From contig NZ_JAHLDL010000022.1 in the NCBI RefSeq assembly GCF_018861315.1, forward strand, positions 18,085 to 82,084: 64,000 nucleotides of DNA, written 5' to 3'. The translations under genes and the position numbers were made by a program. The notes under the pieces were generated by a model. That model was not told the DNA's origin and ran no database searches. It saw only the letters and a program-made list of their open reading frames with translations. Shown here one piece after another: positions 26,997 through 35,910 of this stretch (positions within the stretch are counted from its first letter, which is position 1; each line of letters starts with the position of its first letter). This stretch comes from Clostridium bowmanii (GTDB lineage Bacteria; Bacillota; Clostridia; Clostridiales; Clostridiaceae).

Positions 26997-27018
26997 GATA
27001 ATTCACCCCTCTTATTTT

Positions 27019-28452
27019 TTACGAGTTAAATATTAGTGTTTTAATTATTACAGGCACAATTCTACCATTTGCTAGCGGCTTACCTATATCTATATAATCG
27101 CCATTTTCAACCTTTATAGTGTCAATACAAACAACTTGTTTTTTAAAGTCCAGCTGCCTATATAAAGTTTGTCCAAGAACCTTTGCTATATCATTTTCTA
27201 TTACTAAAATAGCAGGAAATTTTTCTTTTAAAATATCTTCCATACCTTCAATCAAGGTCTCAGCTAGTTTTTGTATTTCTACAAAGCTAGGATTTAATTT
27301 GCCTTTTATAGCTATAGCCACAGGTTGAAGTTCATTTTCTAGTGTAAACCACTTAAGTTTTTCCTTAATAACCCTTACCATATTTTCATGACCTGAATTT
27401 TCATCTTCCTGCGAAAGCTTTAATATTGGAAGATTTTTAATAGGAAATTTATCTTCTGTATATGTTATAGTACTACCACTAATATCTGTGGTATGAGAAC
27501 CAGCCCCTACCACTGTAGCTCTTATGGTCTCTATAGATTTTTTAACTACAAGTTTAGTACATAAACTGGAACGACTAATAGCTTGTCCAAGTAATATTCC
27601 TATATCTCCATACTTAAACATATCCTCAGTGTCCAGGTTGTAAACATAATCAGCAACTCCTCCAGAAAAAGTAATATACTGTATTTCTATATCACCTTTA
27701 ATTCCCTTGTTGGTAAGTATTCTTTCATAGAAGCTGCTCTTTTCTCTTATATTCACACTTTCCTCTAAAAGGTTAACCATTTCATCCACTATAAGATTCA
27801 AATTATCTAATGAAGGTTTTTGACCTTCTTCTAATTCAATATGCTTTAACCTTGCTAATTCCTTTATCTTGCCTGCAATATATGTAACTTTGCCTGATGA
27901 TTTATCAATTTTAATAAGTCTTCCACCTATGTCTAAACATCCTGTATCTAAAAGCTTTCCTTCTTTAAAAACTGCTATATTAGTAGTTCCTCCACCAACA
28001 TCCAGGTTAACTATGGTAGAATCGTAAGCCTCCGAGATTTTATCTGCTCCAGCACCCTTTGCTGAAATTATTGATTCTAAATCAGGGCCTGCTGTAGCTA
28101 CAACAAAATCTCCTGCTAGTCCACTTAAATTCTGCAAAACCTCATTGGCATTTTGCTTTCTAGCAGTTTCACCAGTTATTATAACCGCACCCGTTATAAC
28201 ATCTGTGGGAGATATCCCAGCCGCTTTATACTCTCTTTCTACTATTTCGCGGACCTTTTCACCATCTATCTCCTTTTGAGATTTAAGTGGGGTGAAGTAT
28301 ATTTCGCTTCTATATATAACTTCTTTATCCACAATTGATATTCTAGGGATAGCAAAACTTGAGGCTAAATTTTCTATAGTTAACTTGCTAAATACAAGTT
28401 GTGTTGTGGAAGTACCAATGTCTATACCAACACTTAGAATTTCTTCTCTCAT
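27019..28452 (-). CDS. eutA: Ethanolamine ammonia-lyase reactivating factor
   Basis: About 477 aa, Hsp70/actin-fold chaperone that swaps damaged cobalamin from EutBC. Motifs are VGIDIGTSTTQLVFSK (phosphate loop), NLDVGGGTTNIAVF and VVGAGSHTTDISGS. The start is taken at the ATG after AGAGGAATTGAT; a longer form 18 bases up would contain the RBS. An ANTAR-controlled terminator lies directly upstream. Confidence 0.95.
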   Translation of the reverse strand: MREEILSVGIDIGTSTTQLVFSKLTIENLASSFAIPRISIVDKEVIYRSEIYFTPLKSQKEIDGEKVREIVEREYKAAGISPTDVITGAVIITGETARKQNANEVLQNLSGLAGDFVVATAGPDLESIISAKGAGADKISEAYDSTIVNLDVGGGTTNIAVFKEGKLLDTGCLDIGGRLIKIDKSSGKVTYIAGKIKELARLKHIELEEGQKPSLDNLNLIVDEMVNLLEESVNIREKSSFYERILTNKGIKGDIEIQYITFSGGVADYVYNLDTEDMFKYGDIGILLGQAISRSSLCTKLVVKKSIETIRATVVGAGSHTTDISGSTITYTEDKFPIKNLPILKLSQEDENSGHENMVRVIKEKLKWFTLENELQPVAIAIKGKLNPSFVEIQKLAETLIEGMEDILKEKFPAILVIENDIAKVLGQTLYRQLDFKKQVVCIDTIKVENGDYIDIGKPLANGRIVPVIIKTLIFNS

Positions 28453-28505
28453 ATCAATTCCTCTTTTCAAATGTTATATAGATTTTGAGAAACACACTTA
28501 GGTAA

Positions 28506-28582
28506 CAAAAAAGGGCTTAAAGTTATTTATAAAAAATAACTTTAAGCCCCATTGCTTACCCTAAAAACACACCATTGTGTTT
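28506..28582 (-). promoter_or_regulatory. ANTAR antitermination element upstream of eutA
   Basis: Minus strand: hairpin 1 is ACAC-AATGGT-GTGT (28567-28580). Hairpin 2 is AAGC-AATGGG-GCTT (28544-28557). Both hexaloops have A1 and G4, the ANTAR recognition rule. Hairpin 2 overlaps a perfect 15-bp terminator stem (28513-28549) followed by a T-run. EutV binding would prevent termination. Confidence 0.9.
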
Positions 28583-28672
28583 CTGTTATCCATATTAAAT
28601 TTTAAAAACCTAATCTTTCATATATATTACAATCAATAAAAGTTACTATAAATAATTTTTATTAGTTTGCTC

Positions 28673-30082
28673 TTAATTCTTAAAATCAAATAAAACCTTA
28701 GTTCCATCTAAGTCTGAAGCTATATTAATATTTCCATTTAGCTTCTCCACAACTATACTTTTTACTATACTAAGTCCTAGGCTATTTTTCCTTACATTAT
28801 TTATGTCAAAACCTATGCCATTGTCAACTACAGTAATGGTAGAATATATTTTGCTTTTTTCAATAATAAGATCTATATTTCCAGAAGGTTTGTCTATAAA
28901 AGCATATTGCAAAGAATTTTGAAGTAATTCATTTACTACAAGGGCTATTGAAGTTGCTTTATCAGAACTTACTTTAAAATTATCTCCAATTAAATTCACT
29001 TCAATATTTTTATTAGCTACATTAAAATATCTTATAGCATTATTTTTTATATTAGTAATAACTTCTTGTATATTTACTTCATCCAAACCTTCCTTAGACA
29101 ATAATTCATGTGTAGCTGCTATACTTAAAATTCTATTCATGCTTTCATTTAATGCATCTTTAGTCTGCTGGCTATCACTTCTTCTTGCTTGAAGTCTAAG
29201 TAGACTTGCTATCGTCTGTAGATTATTTTTCACTCTGTGATGAATTTCTTTAATAGCTACAGATTTTAAAATTAATTCCTTGTCTTTTTCCTTCATCATT
29301 GTTATGTCCCTAATCATAGTAACCAGTTTTAGATTTTTATCAGTTAATATTATTCTCTTAACTTTAAAAAAATATTTTCCTAAATGCACTTCACATTCAT
29401 TAGAATTAGGTGAACTCATTACTTCCACAAAATTAGTATCATCTAAAGCTAAATTGTCATAATCCATGCCTATTAGGGTTTCTTTATAGCCAAGTTTTTT
29501 GTATAATAAATCGGCAATAGGATTTTTAAACCTAACTACTCCTTCTTCGTCAAAGATAATAACTGCTTCATCTAAGTGATCTGCTATGTTATTTTCATTT
29601 TCTGTAGAAGATACTAAGGTATTTGCTAGCTGCTCGTAGCCTTGTGCCAACATTTCCATATGTTTATTTTTATTTATTTTTTCTGTTATGTCCTTTTCTA
29701 CTATTAGAACTCCTATAATTTTCCCATTATTCTCTATAGCGGAAACAGTTTGCCTAACACTTATATTCTCTTGAGTTAAAGCCTTGAGATCTTTTGTTGC
29801 TATGCCAAGATCCAGTGTTCTAAGCACAGCAGGCTCATTATCTCTTAATGCTAGCTCACCTACTACAGTTTTTTGATACAAGGAAGGTCTATTAATAGGT
29901 TTTGCCTCAGCTACAACTATTGCTTCATCTGCTTCTCTAGTTGGGCAATCTATAAAAACATCTGCATTTAAAATATCCGCAAAAGATTTAATACAAGATG
30001 ACATTTGCTCTATTTTAAAAATATCATCTTCATCTAAATTAGTGTACATTCTGCATAGTTCATATATATTCCCACTATTCAT
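28673..30082 (-). CDS. eutW: Sensor histidine kinase for ethanolamine
   Basis: 469 aa cytosolic kinase without membrane segments. N-terminal sensor region (about 1-130), a PAS-like domain (about 160-260), a HisKA_2 dimerisation motif (IHHRVKNNLQTIASLLRLQ) and HATPase motifs (NELLQNSLQYAF, DNGIGFD, GLSIVKSIV). It overlaps eutV by eight bases. It senses ethanolamine in characterised Eut systems. Confidence 0.94.
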   Translation of the reverse strand: MNSGNIYELCRMYTNLDEDDIFKIEQMSSCIKSFADILNADVFIDCPTREADEAIVVAEAKPINRPSLYQKTVVGELALRDNEPAVLRTLDLGIATKDLKALTQENISVRQTVSAIENNGKIIGVLIVEKDITEKINKNKHMEMLAQGYEQLANTLVSSTENENNIADHLDEAVIIFDEEGVVRFKNPIADLLYKKLGYKETLIGMDYDNLALDDTNFVEVMSSPNSNECEVHLGKYFFKVKRIILTDKNLKLVTMIRDITMMKEKDKELILKSVAIKEIHHRVKNNLQTIASLLRLQARRSDSQQTKDALNESMNRILSIAATHELLSKEGLDEVNIQEVITNIKNNAIRYFNVANKNIEVNLIGDNFKVSSDKATSIALVVNELLQNSLQYAFIDKPSGNIDLIIEKSKIYSTITVVDNGIGFDINNVRKNSLGLSIVKSIVVEKLNGNINIASDLDGTKVLFDFKN

Positions 30083-30647
30083 AACTCATTATTATAGCCT
30101 CAGCTATATCTCCCATTGAACATCTTTTATTCATACTAAGGGTTCTAATCTGGTCATAAGCCTCTTGCTCTGTAATTTTATCCCTTTGCACCAAAAGACC
30201 CTTAGCTTTTTCAATGACTTTTCTTCCCTCTAACTTACTACAAGCTTTTTCAATATCTATTTTTATTTTCTTTATTTCTGCACTTTTGGATATAGCTACC
30301 TCCAAGCTAGGTATAAGTGATTTTTCATCTATAGGCTTAACTATGTATCCTATAGCACCCACTTTAGTAGCCTTTTCTACAAACTCTTTACCACTATAAG
30401 CTGTGAGTAATACAATCCCACTAGCTAAATTTTCGTTTTGTATTATTTTAGCTGCGTTTAAGCCATCAAGAAGAGGCATCTTTATATCCATAAGCACTAA
30501 ATCAGGCAGATGTTTTCTACACAATGCTACTGCATCAAATCCATCTGAAGCTTCTCCTACAACATTGTATCCAGCAGCTTCTAACATTTCTCTTAAATCC
30601 ATCCTTGTAATAGGCTCATCATCGGCTATTACTAATCGTTTACTCAT
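30075..30647 (-). CDS. eutV: ANTAR-domain response regulator
   Basis: 190 aa. Receiver domain 1-120 with DDEP, phospho-acceptor in LVLMDIKMP, and K in VKPID. The C-terminal ANTAR domain (about 130-190) has RKVIEKAKGLLVQRDKITEQEAYDQIR, cut here only in part. It binds paired RNA hairpins and blocks terminators. Three such targets lie in this locus. Confidence 0.96.
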   Translation of the reverse strand: MSKRLVIADDEPITRMDLREMLEAAGYNVVGEASDGFDAVALCRKHLPDLVLMDIKMPLLDGLNAAKIIQNENLASGIVLLTAYSGKEFVEKATKVGAIGYIVKPIDEKSLIPSLEVAISKSAEIKKIKIDIEKACSKLEGRKVIEKAKGLLVQRDKITEQEAYDQIRTLSMNKRCSMGDIAEAIIMSYE

Positions 30648-30685
30648 CTTTCACCTCATAAAATAAAAATAGATTATTAAAAAGC

Positions 30686-31129
30686 TTAATTTATAATATA
30701 ATTCTTTAAATCTTCTAACCCGGATCTATCAAAAGCACTTACTTTAAAAATTCTTTCTACTCCTGCGCTTATTAGAACTTCTTCTGCTGCTTTTATCTTG
30801 TTTTCATCTTTGCACAAATCGATTTTTGTAATAATTCCAATAACCGGTTTTGAAAACATACTAGAAAAGCTTGGCGGAAAAATACTACCTTCCTCGCTAC
30901 AGTCCTGAACCATAGCGATTACATCACTATCTACTGAAGTAACTATAAGCGCCCTGTAATAAGATCTGTTTTCAATATACTCACCCGGAGTATCTATAAT
31001 TCCATCAATAATTCCATCCAAAATTTCAACTGTCTGAGTTTTTTTATAATTTAGTGCTTCCTCATTTAATGCTTGAGTCAAGGTAGTTTTACCACAACTG
31101 GTCTTTCCAATCAACATTAACGTTTTCAT
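30686..31129 (-). CDS. eutP: EutP small GTPase-like protein
   Basis: 147 aa. P-loop GKTSCGKTTL near 8-17, DTPGEYIENRSYYRAL as switch II, and TKIDLCKDE. EutP/PduV proteins are small NTPases of the compartment loci, reported to have acetate-kinase activity in one system. RBS GAGGTG. Confidence 0.92.
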   Translation of the reverse strand: MKTLMLIGKTSCGKTTLTQALNEEALNYKKTQTVEILDGIIDGIIDTPGEYIENRSYYRALIVTSVDSDVIAMVQDCSEEGSIFPPSFSSMFSKPVIGIITKIDLCKDENKIKAAEEVLISAGVERIFKVSAFDRSGLEDLKNYIIN

Positions 31130-31149
31130 TTCACACCTCTAAGTTCTAG

Positions 31150-31494
31150 TTAGGATTTAGTTATCTTACATTCAGAAAAATTAAGTATACTAGTAAGAAC
31201 CTTTATAACTTCACTAAGTGCCGACTCTACACTGCCAACATCACCAACTATAACTACTGAGCCACTAAATCTATCTACAAACCCAATTGATACATCAGCC
31301 GACTTTGTTGCCACATCTGCAGCTATAATAGCTGCCTCACCAGGTGTTATAGTAAGTATTCCTAGGGCATCCTTATGTTCTGATGTAAGACCTAATTTTT
31401 TATATAAATCCTTGTTGGGATTTGCAATTAAATGAGCTAATGTAACTTGTTTTCCTGGAACATATTCTTGTATTACTCTTTGTCTTTCTTCCAT
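31150..31494 (-). CDS. eutS: Shell protein EutS
   Basis: About 114 aa BMC domain with circular permutation. [21 protein letters not shown] and [30 protein letters not shown] motifs are diagnostic, shown here in short. EutS hexamers are bent and may shape shell edges. The start is taken at the ATG matching other EutS proteins; an upstream TTG or GTG is possible. An ANTAR element lies upstream. Confidence 0.93.
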   Translation of the reverse strand: MEERQRVIQEYVPGKQVTLAHLIANPNKDLYKKLGLTSEHKDALGILTITPGEAAIIAADVATKSADVSIGFVDRFSGSVVIVGDVGSVESALSEVIKVLTSILNFSECKITKS

Positions 31495-31523
31495 AGCGTT
31501 CACAAATCCTTCCAATTTTTACA

Positions 31524-31605
31524 AAAATAGAGGCTTCTTAAAAATATAATTATATTTTTAAGAAGCCTCATTGCTTTCTCTAAAATTCACACGCCATTGT
31601 GCAAC
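31524..31605 (-). promoter_or_regulatory. ANTAR antitermination element upstream of eutS
   Basis: Minus strand: hairpin 1 is CAC-AATGGC-GTG (within 31588-31601). Hairpin 2 is AAGC-AATGAG-GCTT (31563-31576). The latter overlaps a perfect 18-20 bp terminator stem (31530-31569). Loop positions A1 and G4 are kept in both. Confidence 0.9.
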
Positions 31606-31677
31606 TCATATCTAAATATTATACTTTTTATTCTGGTTTGTCAATATGAAAAAACTGCAATTTAAAAGTTTTTTAGA

Positions 31678-32847
31678 TTAGTTATTATAAAAAACCTTTT
31701 GAAATAAAGCTATTACCTCATCTTGAGTGGGCACCCTTGGATTTGTTTCAGTACATCTATCCTCCATAGCTATTTTAGATATTTCCACAACTTCCGCTTC
31801 AAAGTCTTCTGCCTTTAATCCTGTTTCACTTAACGATGTAGGTATTTTAAATTCTTTAAGCAACTTATTTATAGCTAATATTAGACTTTTTACCCCTTGT
31901 CTAACATTTGATGATGGCAAACCCAATATTTTTGCTATTTCGCAGTATCTAATAGCAGCTTCTGTATAACTCGTTGAACTATACCCTTTTAAATCTGCAT
32001 TATATTCTATTACATATGGTAGTAATATAGCATTAGTTCTTCCATGAGATATATGGAATTTTCCACCAACAATATGTGCCATTCCATGATTTAATCCCAG
32101 TGATGCATTATTAAATCCTATTCCAGCCATACACGAAGCATTGTGCATCTTCTTTCTTGCTCCTATGTCATTACCATTCTTATAAGCTCTGATTAAATTT
32201 TCAAAAACCAGTTTAATGGCTTTTTCTGCAAAGGCATCTGTATAATCTGTTGCCTTTGTAGAAACATAGGCTTCTATAGCATGAGTTAGTACATCCATAC
32301 CTGTATCTGCTGTTATAAAATTTGGTACAGTTGAAACAAGTTGTGCATCTAATATAGCCTCGTCCGGAAGTAATTCATCTGATATCAACGGATATTTTAT
32401 ATTTTTGCTTTTATCCGTAATAACAGAAAAACTTGTCACCTCAGAGCCTGTACCACTAGTTGTAGGTATAGCTATAAATTTAATTTTATTATTACTTTTA
32501 ACACCACAATCAGTACGTTCTTGCACTTTAGAACTAAAAGAACATATGGCCTTAGCTGCATCTATAGCAGAGCCACCACCTAATGCAATAACTACCTCTG
32601 GGTTAAATTTCATCATAACCTCGATTCCTTTTACCACTACTTCTATTGGTGGATCTGGTACAATATCTGAAAATACTAGGTGCTGGGCATCACCTTTTGA
32701 AACTTCATCAGTAATTTTATTTATGGCACCTGACTTTACCATAAAAGGATCCGTAACTATAAATACCCTTTTACAATTAAGCTTACTTAATCTTTCTAAT
32801 GAACCATCCCCAAAATATATCTGTGTTTTAATATTAAAACTTTCCAT
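31678..32847 (-). CDS. eutG: Iron-containing alcohol dehydrogenase (EutG-like)
   Basis: About 389 aa group III alcohol dehydrogenase, reducing acetaldehyde to ethanol and recycling NAD+. NAD motif GGGSAIDAAKA, metal-site segments LTHAIEAY, GLNHGMAHIVGGKFHISHGRTNA. The start is taken at the ATG seven bases after AAGGGAG. The frame is open 93 bases further, but that stretch is the ANTAR/terminator leader and not protein. Confidence 0.93.
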   Translation of the reverse strand: MESFNIKTQIYFGDGSLERLSKLNCKRVFIVTDPFMVKSGAINKITDEVSKGDAQHLVFSDIVPDPPIEVVVKGIEVMMKFNPEVVIALGGGSAIDAAKAICSFSSKVQERTDCGVKSNNKIKFIAIPTTSGTGSEVTSFSVITDKSKNIKYPLISDELLPDEAILDAQLVSTVPNFITADTGMDVLTHAIEAYVSTKATDYTDAFAEKAIKLVFENLIRAYKNGNDIGARKKMHNASCMAGIGFNNASLGLNHGMAHIVGGKFHISHGRTNAILLPYVIEYNADLKGYSSTSYTEAAIRYCEIAKILGLPSSNVRQGVKSLILAINKLLKEFKIPTSLSETGLKAEDFEAEVVEISKIAMEDRCTETNPRVPTQDEVIALFQKVFYNN

Positions 32848-32871
32848 TAATATTCTCCCTTCGCAATAAAA

Positions 32872-32940
32872 TAAAAAAAGCCCCATAGGATTTAATTCCC
32901 ATGGAGCTACATTGCTCATAAAATACACTTCATTGTGCAT
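32872..32940 (-). promoter_or_regulatory. ANTAR antitermination element upstream of eutG
   Basis: Minus strand: hairpin 1 is CAC-AATGAA-GTG (32925-32938). Hairpin 2 is GAGC-AATGTA-GCTC (32904-32917). The latter overlaps an imperfect terminator stem (32879-32908) followed by seven T. It is the first element downstream of the eut promoter. Confidence 0.88.
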
Positions 32941-32971
32941 AATAAAAATATAAAATTATATTATAACTTAA

Positions 32972-33000
32972 ATCTTATGTTTTAAATTATGATATGTCAA
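32972..33000 (-). promoter_or_regulatory. Sigma-A promoter of the eut locus
   Basis: Minus strand TTGACA (32995-33000) and TAAGAT (32972-32977) with 17 bp spacing, about 30 bases ahead of the first ANTAR hairpin. Confidence 0.6.
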
Positions 33001-33048
33001 GTGTTATTAATTTAATTCAATTGAATAAATTAACATTTCACTTAATTA

Positions 33049-33077
33049 TTGAATATAATGTTTTTAAGTTGTATAAT
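33049..33077 (+). promoter_or_regulatory. Sigma-A promoter of the secreted hydrolase gene
   Basis: TTGAAT (33049-33054) and TATAAT (33072-33077) with 17 bp spacing, about 40 bases before the start codon. It diverges from the eut promoter. Confidence 0.65.
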
Positions 33078-33081
33078 TTAA

Positions 33082-33091
33082 TTGACTAGTC
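33082..33091. promoter_or_regulatory. Palindromic operator candidate at the hydrolase start site
   Basis: TGACTAGTCA is a perfect 10-bp palindrome just downstream of the -10 box, followed by GTACAGT. TetR-family repressors often bind TGACT-type palindromes, and this position would block transcription. Confidence 0.4.
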
Positions 33092-33115
33092 AGTACAGTT
33101 ATGAGGGGGATTTTC

Positions 33116-34282
33116 ATGAAAAAAATACTATGTAGCTTCTTATGCTTTGTATTTTTATTTAATTCAATTGCATTTAACTTCCAAATTAAAAATGTTTTTG
33201 CAGAAGAATTGTATAAAAGTAAAAACAGAGAAATTATAATATTTATACCCGGCATAATGGGAACAGAACTTTATTATGATACAGAAAGAGTATGGGTACC
33301 AAATACTAAATCAATAACCTCTTTTTTTAAAAGTTTAGCATCCTTAGTTTGCGATGAAAATGGAAATCCATTTATGCAAGATATTGAAATAGGAGCACCA
33401 TTAACGGATTATTCAGATCTCTTAAAAGAAAAAATAGAGAATACCGATAAATACGAAGTTCTTATGTTTGGATATGATTGGAGACTTGATAACAGCATTA
33501 ATGCAGATAGATTAAAAAAATTTATAGATACTAATACAGATAGCGACCAAAAAGTGTCAATTATAGCACACAGTATGGGTGGTCTTATTACTGCTAAATA
33601 TATTGCTAACGGTAATTCTAAGAAAATCAATAAATATATTTCTATAGGAGTACCCTATTTAGGCGCACCAAAAACATTATATATGTTAGAAACAGGAAAT
33701 ATTGAAGGTTTCAGTAGTACAACCCTTAGTAGAACTTTAAATTATCAAATATCAAATATGAGATCTTTATATCAGTTGCTTCCTACAAAGCAATATTTTA
33801 ATAAACAAAATAATTATTATATTAATAAAAATATAATCACTAATACAACTTCGTCAAAAAAAGCTATTAAAACAAGCATAAAAACTTTTAATGAAAGTGA
33901 AAATTTCATAATAGATAGAAAAATATCATTGTATGCTAAAGAACATTTAAAGAATGCTGAAGATTTCTATAAATCTTTAGAACCAGTTCTGTTTAAAGGC
34001 AAGTATGCACTAAATAGTGTAGATTCATACTTTATAATTGGCAATGGACAAACAGGTACTATAGGAAAAATAGAAGAACAATATGAAATAAAGAATGCTA
34101 TAACTAAATTTAAGAAATGCACTGTTTTATCCAATACTGAAGGAGATGGTACTGTACCATTATATAGTGCAACTATTGGTGGAAGAACTAATCCCAACAA
34201 AACTTTTTATGTTAAGGAATTTCATTCTGAATTATGTAATAACGAAAAGGTAATTAGTCAAGTTTTGAATATACTCAAATAA
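33116..34282 (+). CDS. Secreted LCAT-like alpha/beta hydrolase (lipase/acyltransferase family)
   Basis: About 388 aa. A Sec signal peptide (KKILCSFLCFVFLFN..) ends near VFAEE. The motif IIFIPGIMGTELYY is the oxyanion region of lecithin:cholesterol acyltransferase-like proteins, and AHSMGG is the nucleophile elbow. EGDGTVPLYSA carries the likely acid and the C-terminal EFHSEL the His. The substrate could be a lipid or another ester. The start is taken at ATG after GAGGGGG. It stands alone, with a divergent promoter shared with eut. Confidence 0.85.
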   Translation: MKKILCSFLCFVFLFNSIAFNFQIKNVFAEELYKSKNREIIIFIPGIMGTELYYDTERVWVPNTKSITSFFKSLASLVCDENGNPFMQDIEIGAPLTDYSDLLKEKIENTDKYEVLMFGYDWRLDNSINADRLKKFIDTNTDSDQKVSIIAHSMGGLITAKYIANGNSKKINKYISIGVPYLGAPKTLYMLETGNIEGFSSTTLSRTLNYQISNMRSLYQLLPTKQYFNKQNNYYINKNIITNTTSSKKAIKTSIKTFNESENFIIDRKISLYAKEHLKNAEDFYKSLEPVLFKGKYALNSVDSYFIIGNGQTGTIGKIEEQYEIKNAITKFKKCTVLSNTEGDGTVPLYSATIGGRTNPNKTFYVKEFHSELCNNEKVISQVLNILK

Positions 34283-34286
34283 AATT

Positions 34287-34332
34287 GCCACATGGGTGGT
34301 AATAGAGGTGCCACCCACGTGGCAAGTGTCAA
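34287..34332 (+). repeat. Dispersed GGTGCCAC/GTGGCAAGTG repeat, copy 1 (also a terminator hairpin)
   Basis: GCCACATGGGTGG pairs with CCACCCACGTGGC. The 3' side reads GGTGCCACCCACGTGGCAAG, related to segments at 46598, 54939 and 57494. It directly follows the hydrolase stop codon. Confidence 0.65.
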
Positions 34333-34341
34333 TTTTATAAA

Positions 34342-34449
34342 TTATTTTTTAATTTCATTAACATAAACCGATGTAGCGGTAGCTTGCATAGGATAAGACT
34401 CCTTTACTGCACCCTCTATATAAATTTCTACATGATTGTGAAATTTTCC
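34342..34449 (-). pseudogene. Coding remnant, C-terminal fragment of an unknown protein
   Basis: A minus-strand frame of 35 codons without a start reads ...HNHVEIYIEGAVKESYPMQA and ends VYVNEIKK. The codon use looks protein-like and the frame is closed upstream by TGA. No family was recognised. Could be chance. Confidence 0.3.
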
Positions 34450-34456
34450 TCATGGA

Positions 34457-34493
34457 ATTAGAGGGCCTATCTTCTAGAGATAGGGCCTCTAAT
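34457..34493. terminator. Bidirectional terminator
   Basis: Perfect 16-bp arms (ATTAGAGGGCCTATCT and its complement) around a five-base loop. Located 20 bases after the sensor kinase stop. Confidence 0.8.
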
Positions 34494-34515
34494 TATTATA
34501 AACTTTGATTTTATT

Positions 34516-35910
34516 TTAAATCTCAAACCAAACCATAGTGCCTGTTCCTTTTTCGCTTTCTACTCCATATTTAAAGCCATGTGATTCAAAAATAGTTTTT
34601 ACAATAGTAAGCCCTAAACCACTCCCTGTGGATTTTATGCCCTCTATTTTATCTGTTTTATAAAATCTGTCCCATATATGTTTTAAATCTTCTTCCGATA
34701 TTCCTATTCCCGTATCCGTAACTTCAATCCTTAGGTTTTTTTCGTTTTCTATTTCCCTTATATTTATATGTCCACCACTTTTAGTGTGGTTAAAAGCATT
34801 ATTTATAAGGTTATACATAACCTGTTCTATTCTTACTTCATCAGCTTCTACTACTTTATCTAGATTATTTTCAAAAGCTATATCCACCCCAGTTTTCTCA
34901 CTTAAAATTTGAAATTTAGCTATGACTCTTTCCAAAAGCTCACTTATATTAAACTGCATTTTATTCAAATTAATATACCCAGCTTGTATTTGAGATAAAT
35001 TAAGAATGTCATCAACAATTTTTGAAAGTCTTTCTGATTCCTCAATAATAATTTCAAGCTGCTTATCCCTCTTTTGCGGAACATTTCCTGTAACATCCCT
35101 AATGGTCTCTGCATAGCCACGGATAAGACTTAAGGGTGTACGTAATTCATGAGATACATTAGCAATTAAATCCTTTCTAAGTTGTTCAATTTTCGATAAT
35201 TCCTCTCCCATGTAATTTATAGTCATTGCAAGTCTTCCAATCTCATCTTTGCCTTTTGATTTTATTTTTACTGAAAAATTACCTGAAGCCATTTTCTCAG
35301 AGACTTTTGTAATTTCAAGTATAGGTTTAGTAAAACTTCTAGATAAGAAATAAGCAAGTATGAAAGCTATAAAAAGAAGAATTAATGTAATATAAAATAG
35401 TTGCACTTTCAATATGGATACTGTATCTTTCACAGGTGCTAGTGGCATGCTTATAATAAGCCCACCTTTAGACTCATTTTGCACATTATAAGGTAATCCA
35501 ATTAATATAAATGTAGTTTGAAATTTGGGATGAATTAGTGATAAGGTTACTTCTTTTCCTGAATGTATAGCATTAATAGCTTCAAGCCTTGAATTATTCA
35601 TCATCATCATAGGCATCTGAGAATTTACACCATTTGAGCCTGCACTATAAAGTGTTTCTCCTTTTGAATCCAGAAATTCAACGTTAGAATTTGTTTTACT
35701 GGCAAAGGTTTCAAAAGTACTTTCCAAGTTCTCCCCACTTTTCACATCTAACCCACTAAGAATAGAGTAGCCTTTGTTTTTCACCTCTGAAATCTTTATC
35801 CCAGTATAGAATTTTTCTAAAAATACAATTTGGAAAAGCCATAACAAAAGGAGCATCACCACAACAAGTGCTATCATACCTGACCATAGTTTAAGAGCTA
35901 TGCTTTTCAT
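34516..35910 (-). CDS. Membrane sensor histidine kinase (ResE/BaeS-like)
   Basis: About 464 aa. TM1 (about 10-32) and TM2 (about 165-187) flank an extracellular sensor with an MMMM-type run. HAMP, HisKA (NVSHELRTPLSLIRGYAETI) and HATPase (NNAFNHT, DTGIGI, GSGLGLTIVK) follow. The start is taken at the ATG downstream of GAGGTGGG, inside the response-regulator 3' end (20-base overlap). It is next to a DUF2680 secreted protein. Confidence 0.93.
   Translation of the reverse strand: MKSIALKLWSGMIALVVVMLLLLWLFQIVFLEKFYTGIKISEVKNKGYSILSGLDVKSGENLESTFETFASKTNSNVEFLDSKGETLYSAGSNGVNSQMPMMMMNNSRLEAINAIHSGKEVTLSLIHPKFQTTFILIGLPYNVQNESKGGLIISMPLAPVKDTVSILKVQLFYITLILLFIAFILAYFLSRSFTKPILEITKVSEKMASGNFSVKIKSKGKDEIGRLAMTINYMGEELSKIEQLRKDLIANVSHELRTPLSLIRGYAETIRDVTGNVPQKRDKQLEIIIEESERLSKIVDDILNLSQIQAGYINLNKMQFNISELLERVIAKFQILSEKTGVDIAFENNLDKVVEADEVRIEQVMYNLINNAFNHTKSGGHINIREIENEKNLRIEVTDTGIGISEEDLKHIWDRFYKTDKIEGIKSTGSGLGLTIVKTIFESHGFKYGVESEKGTGTMVWFEI

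Noticed and set aside
32848..32940. 31-residue N-terminal extension of eutG
   Set aside because: The stretch is the ANTAR hairpins and terminator; a proper RBS and ATG follow it.
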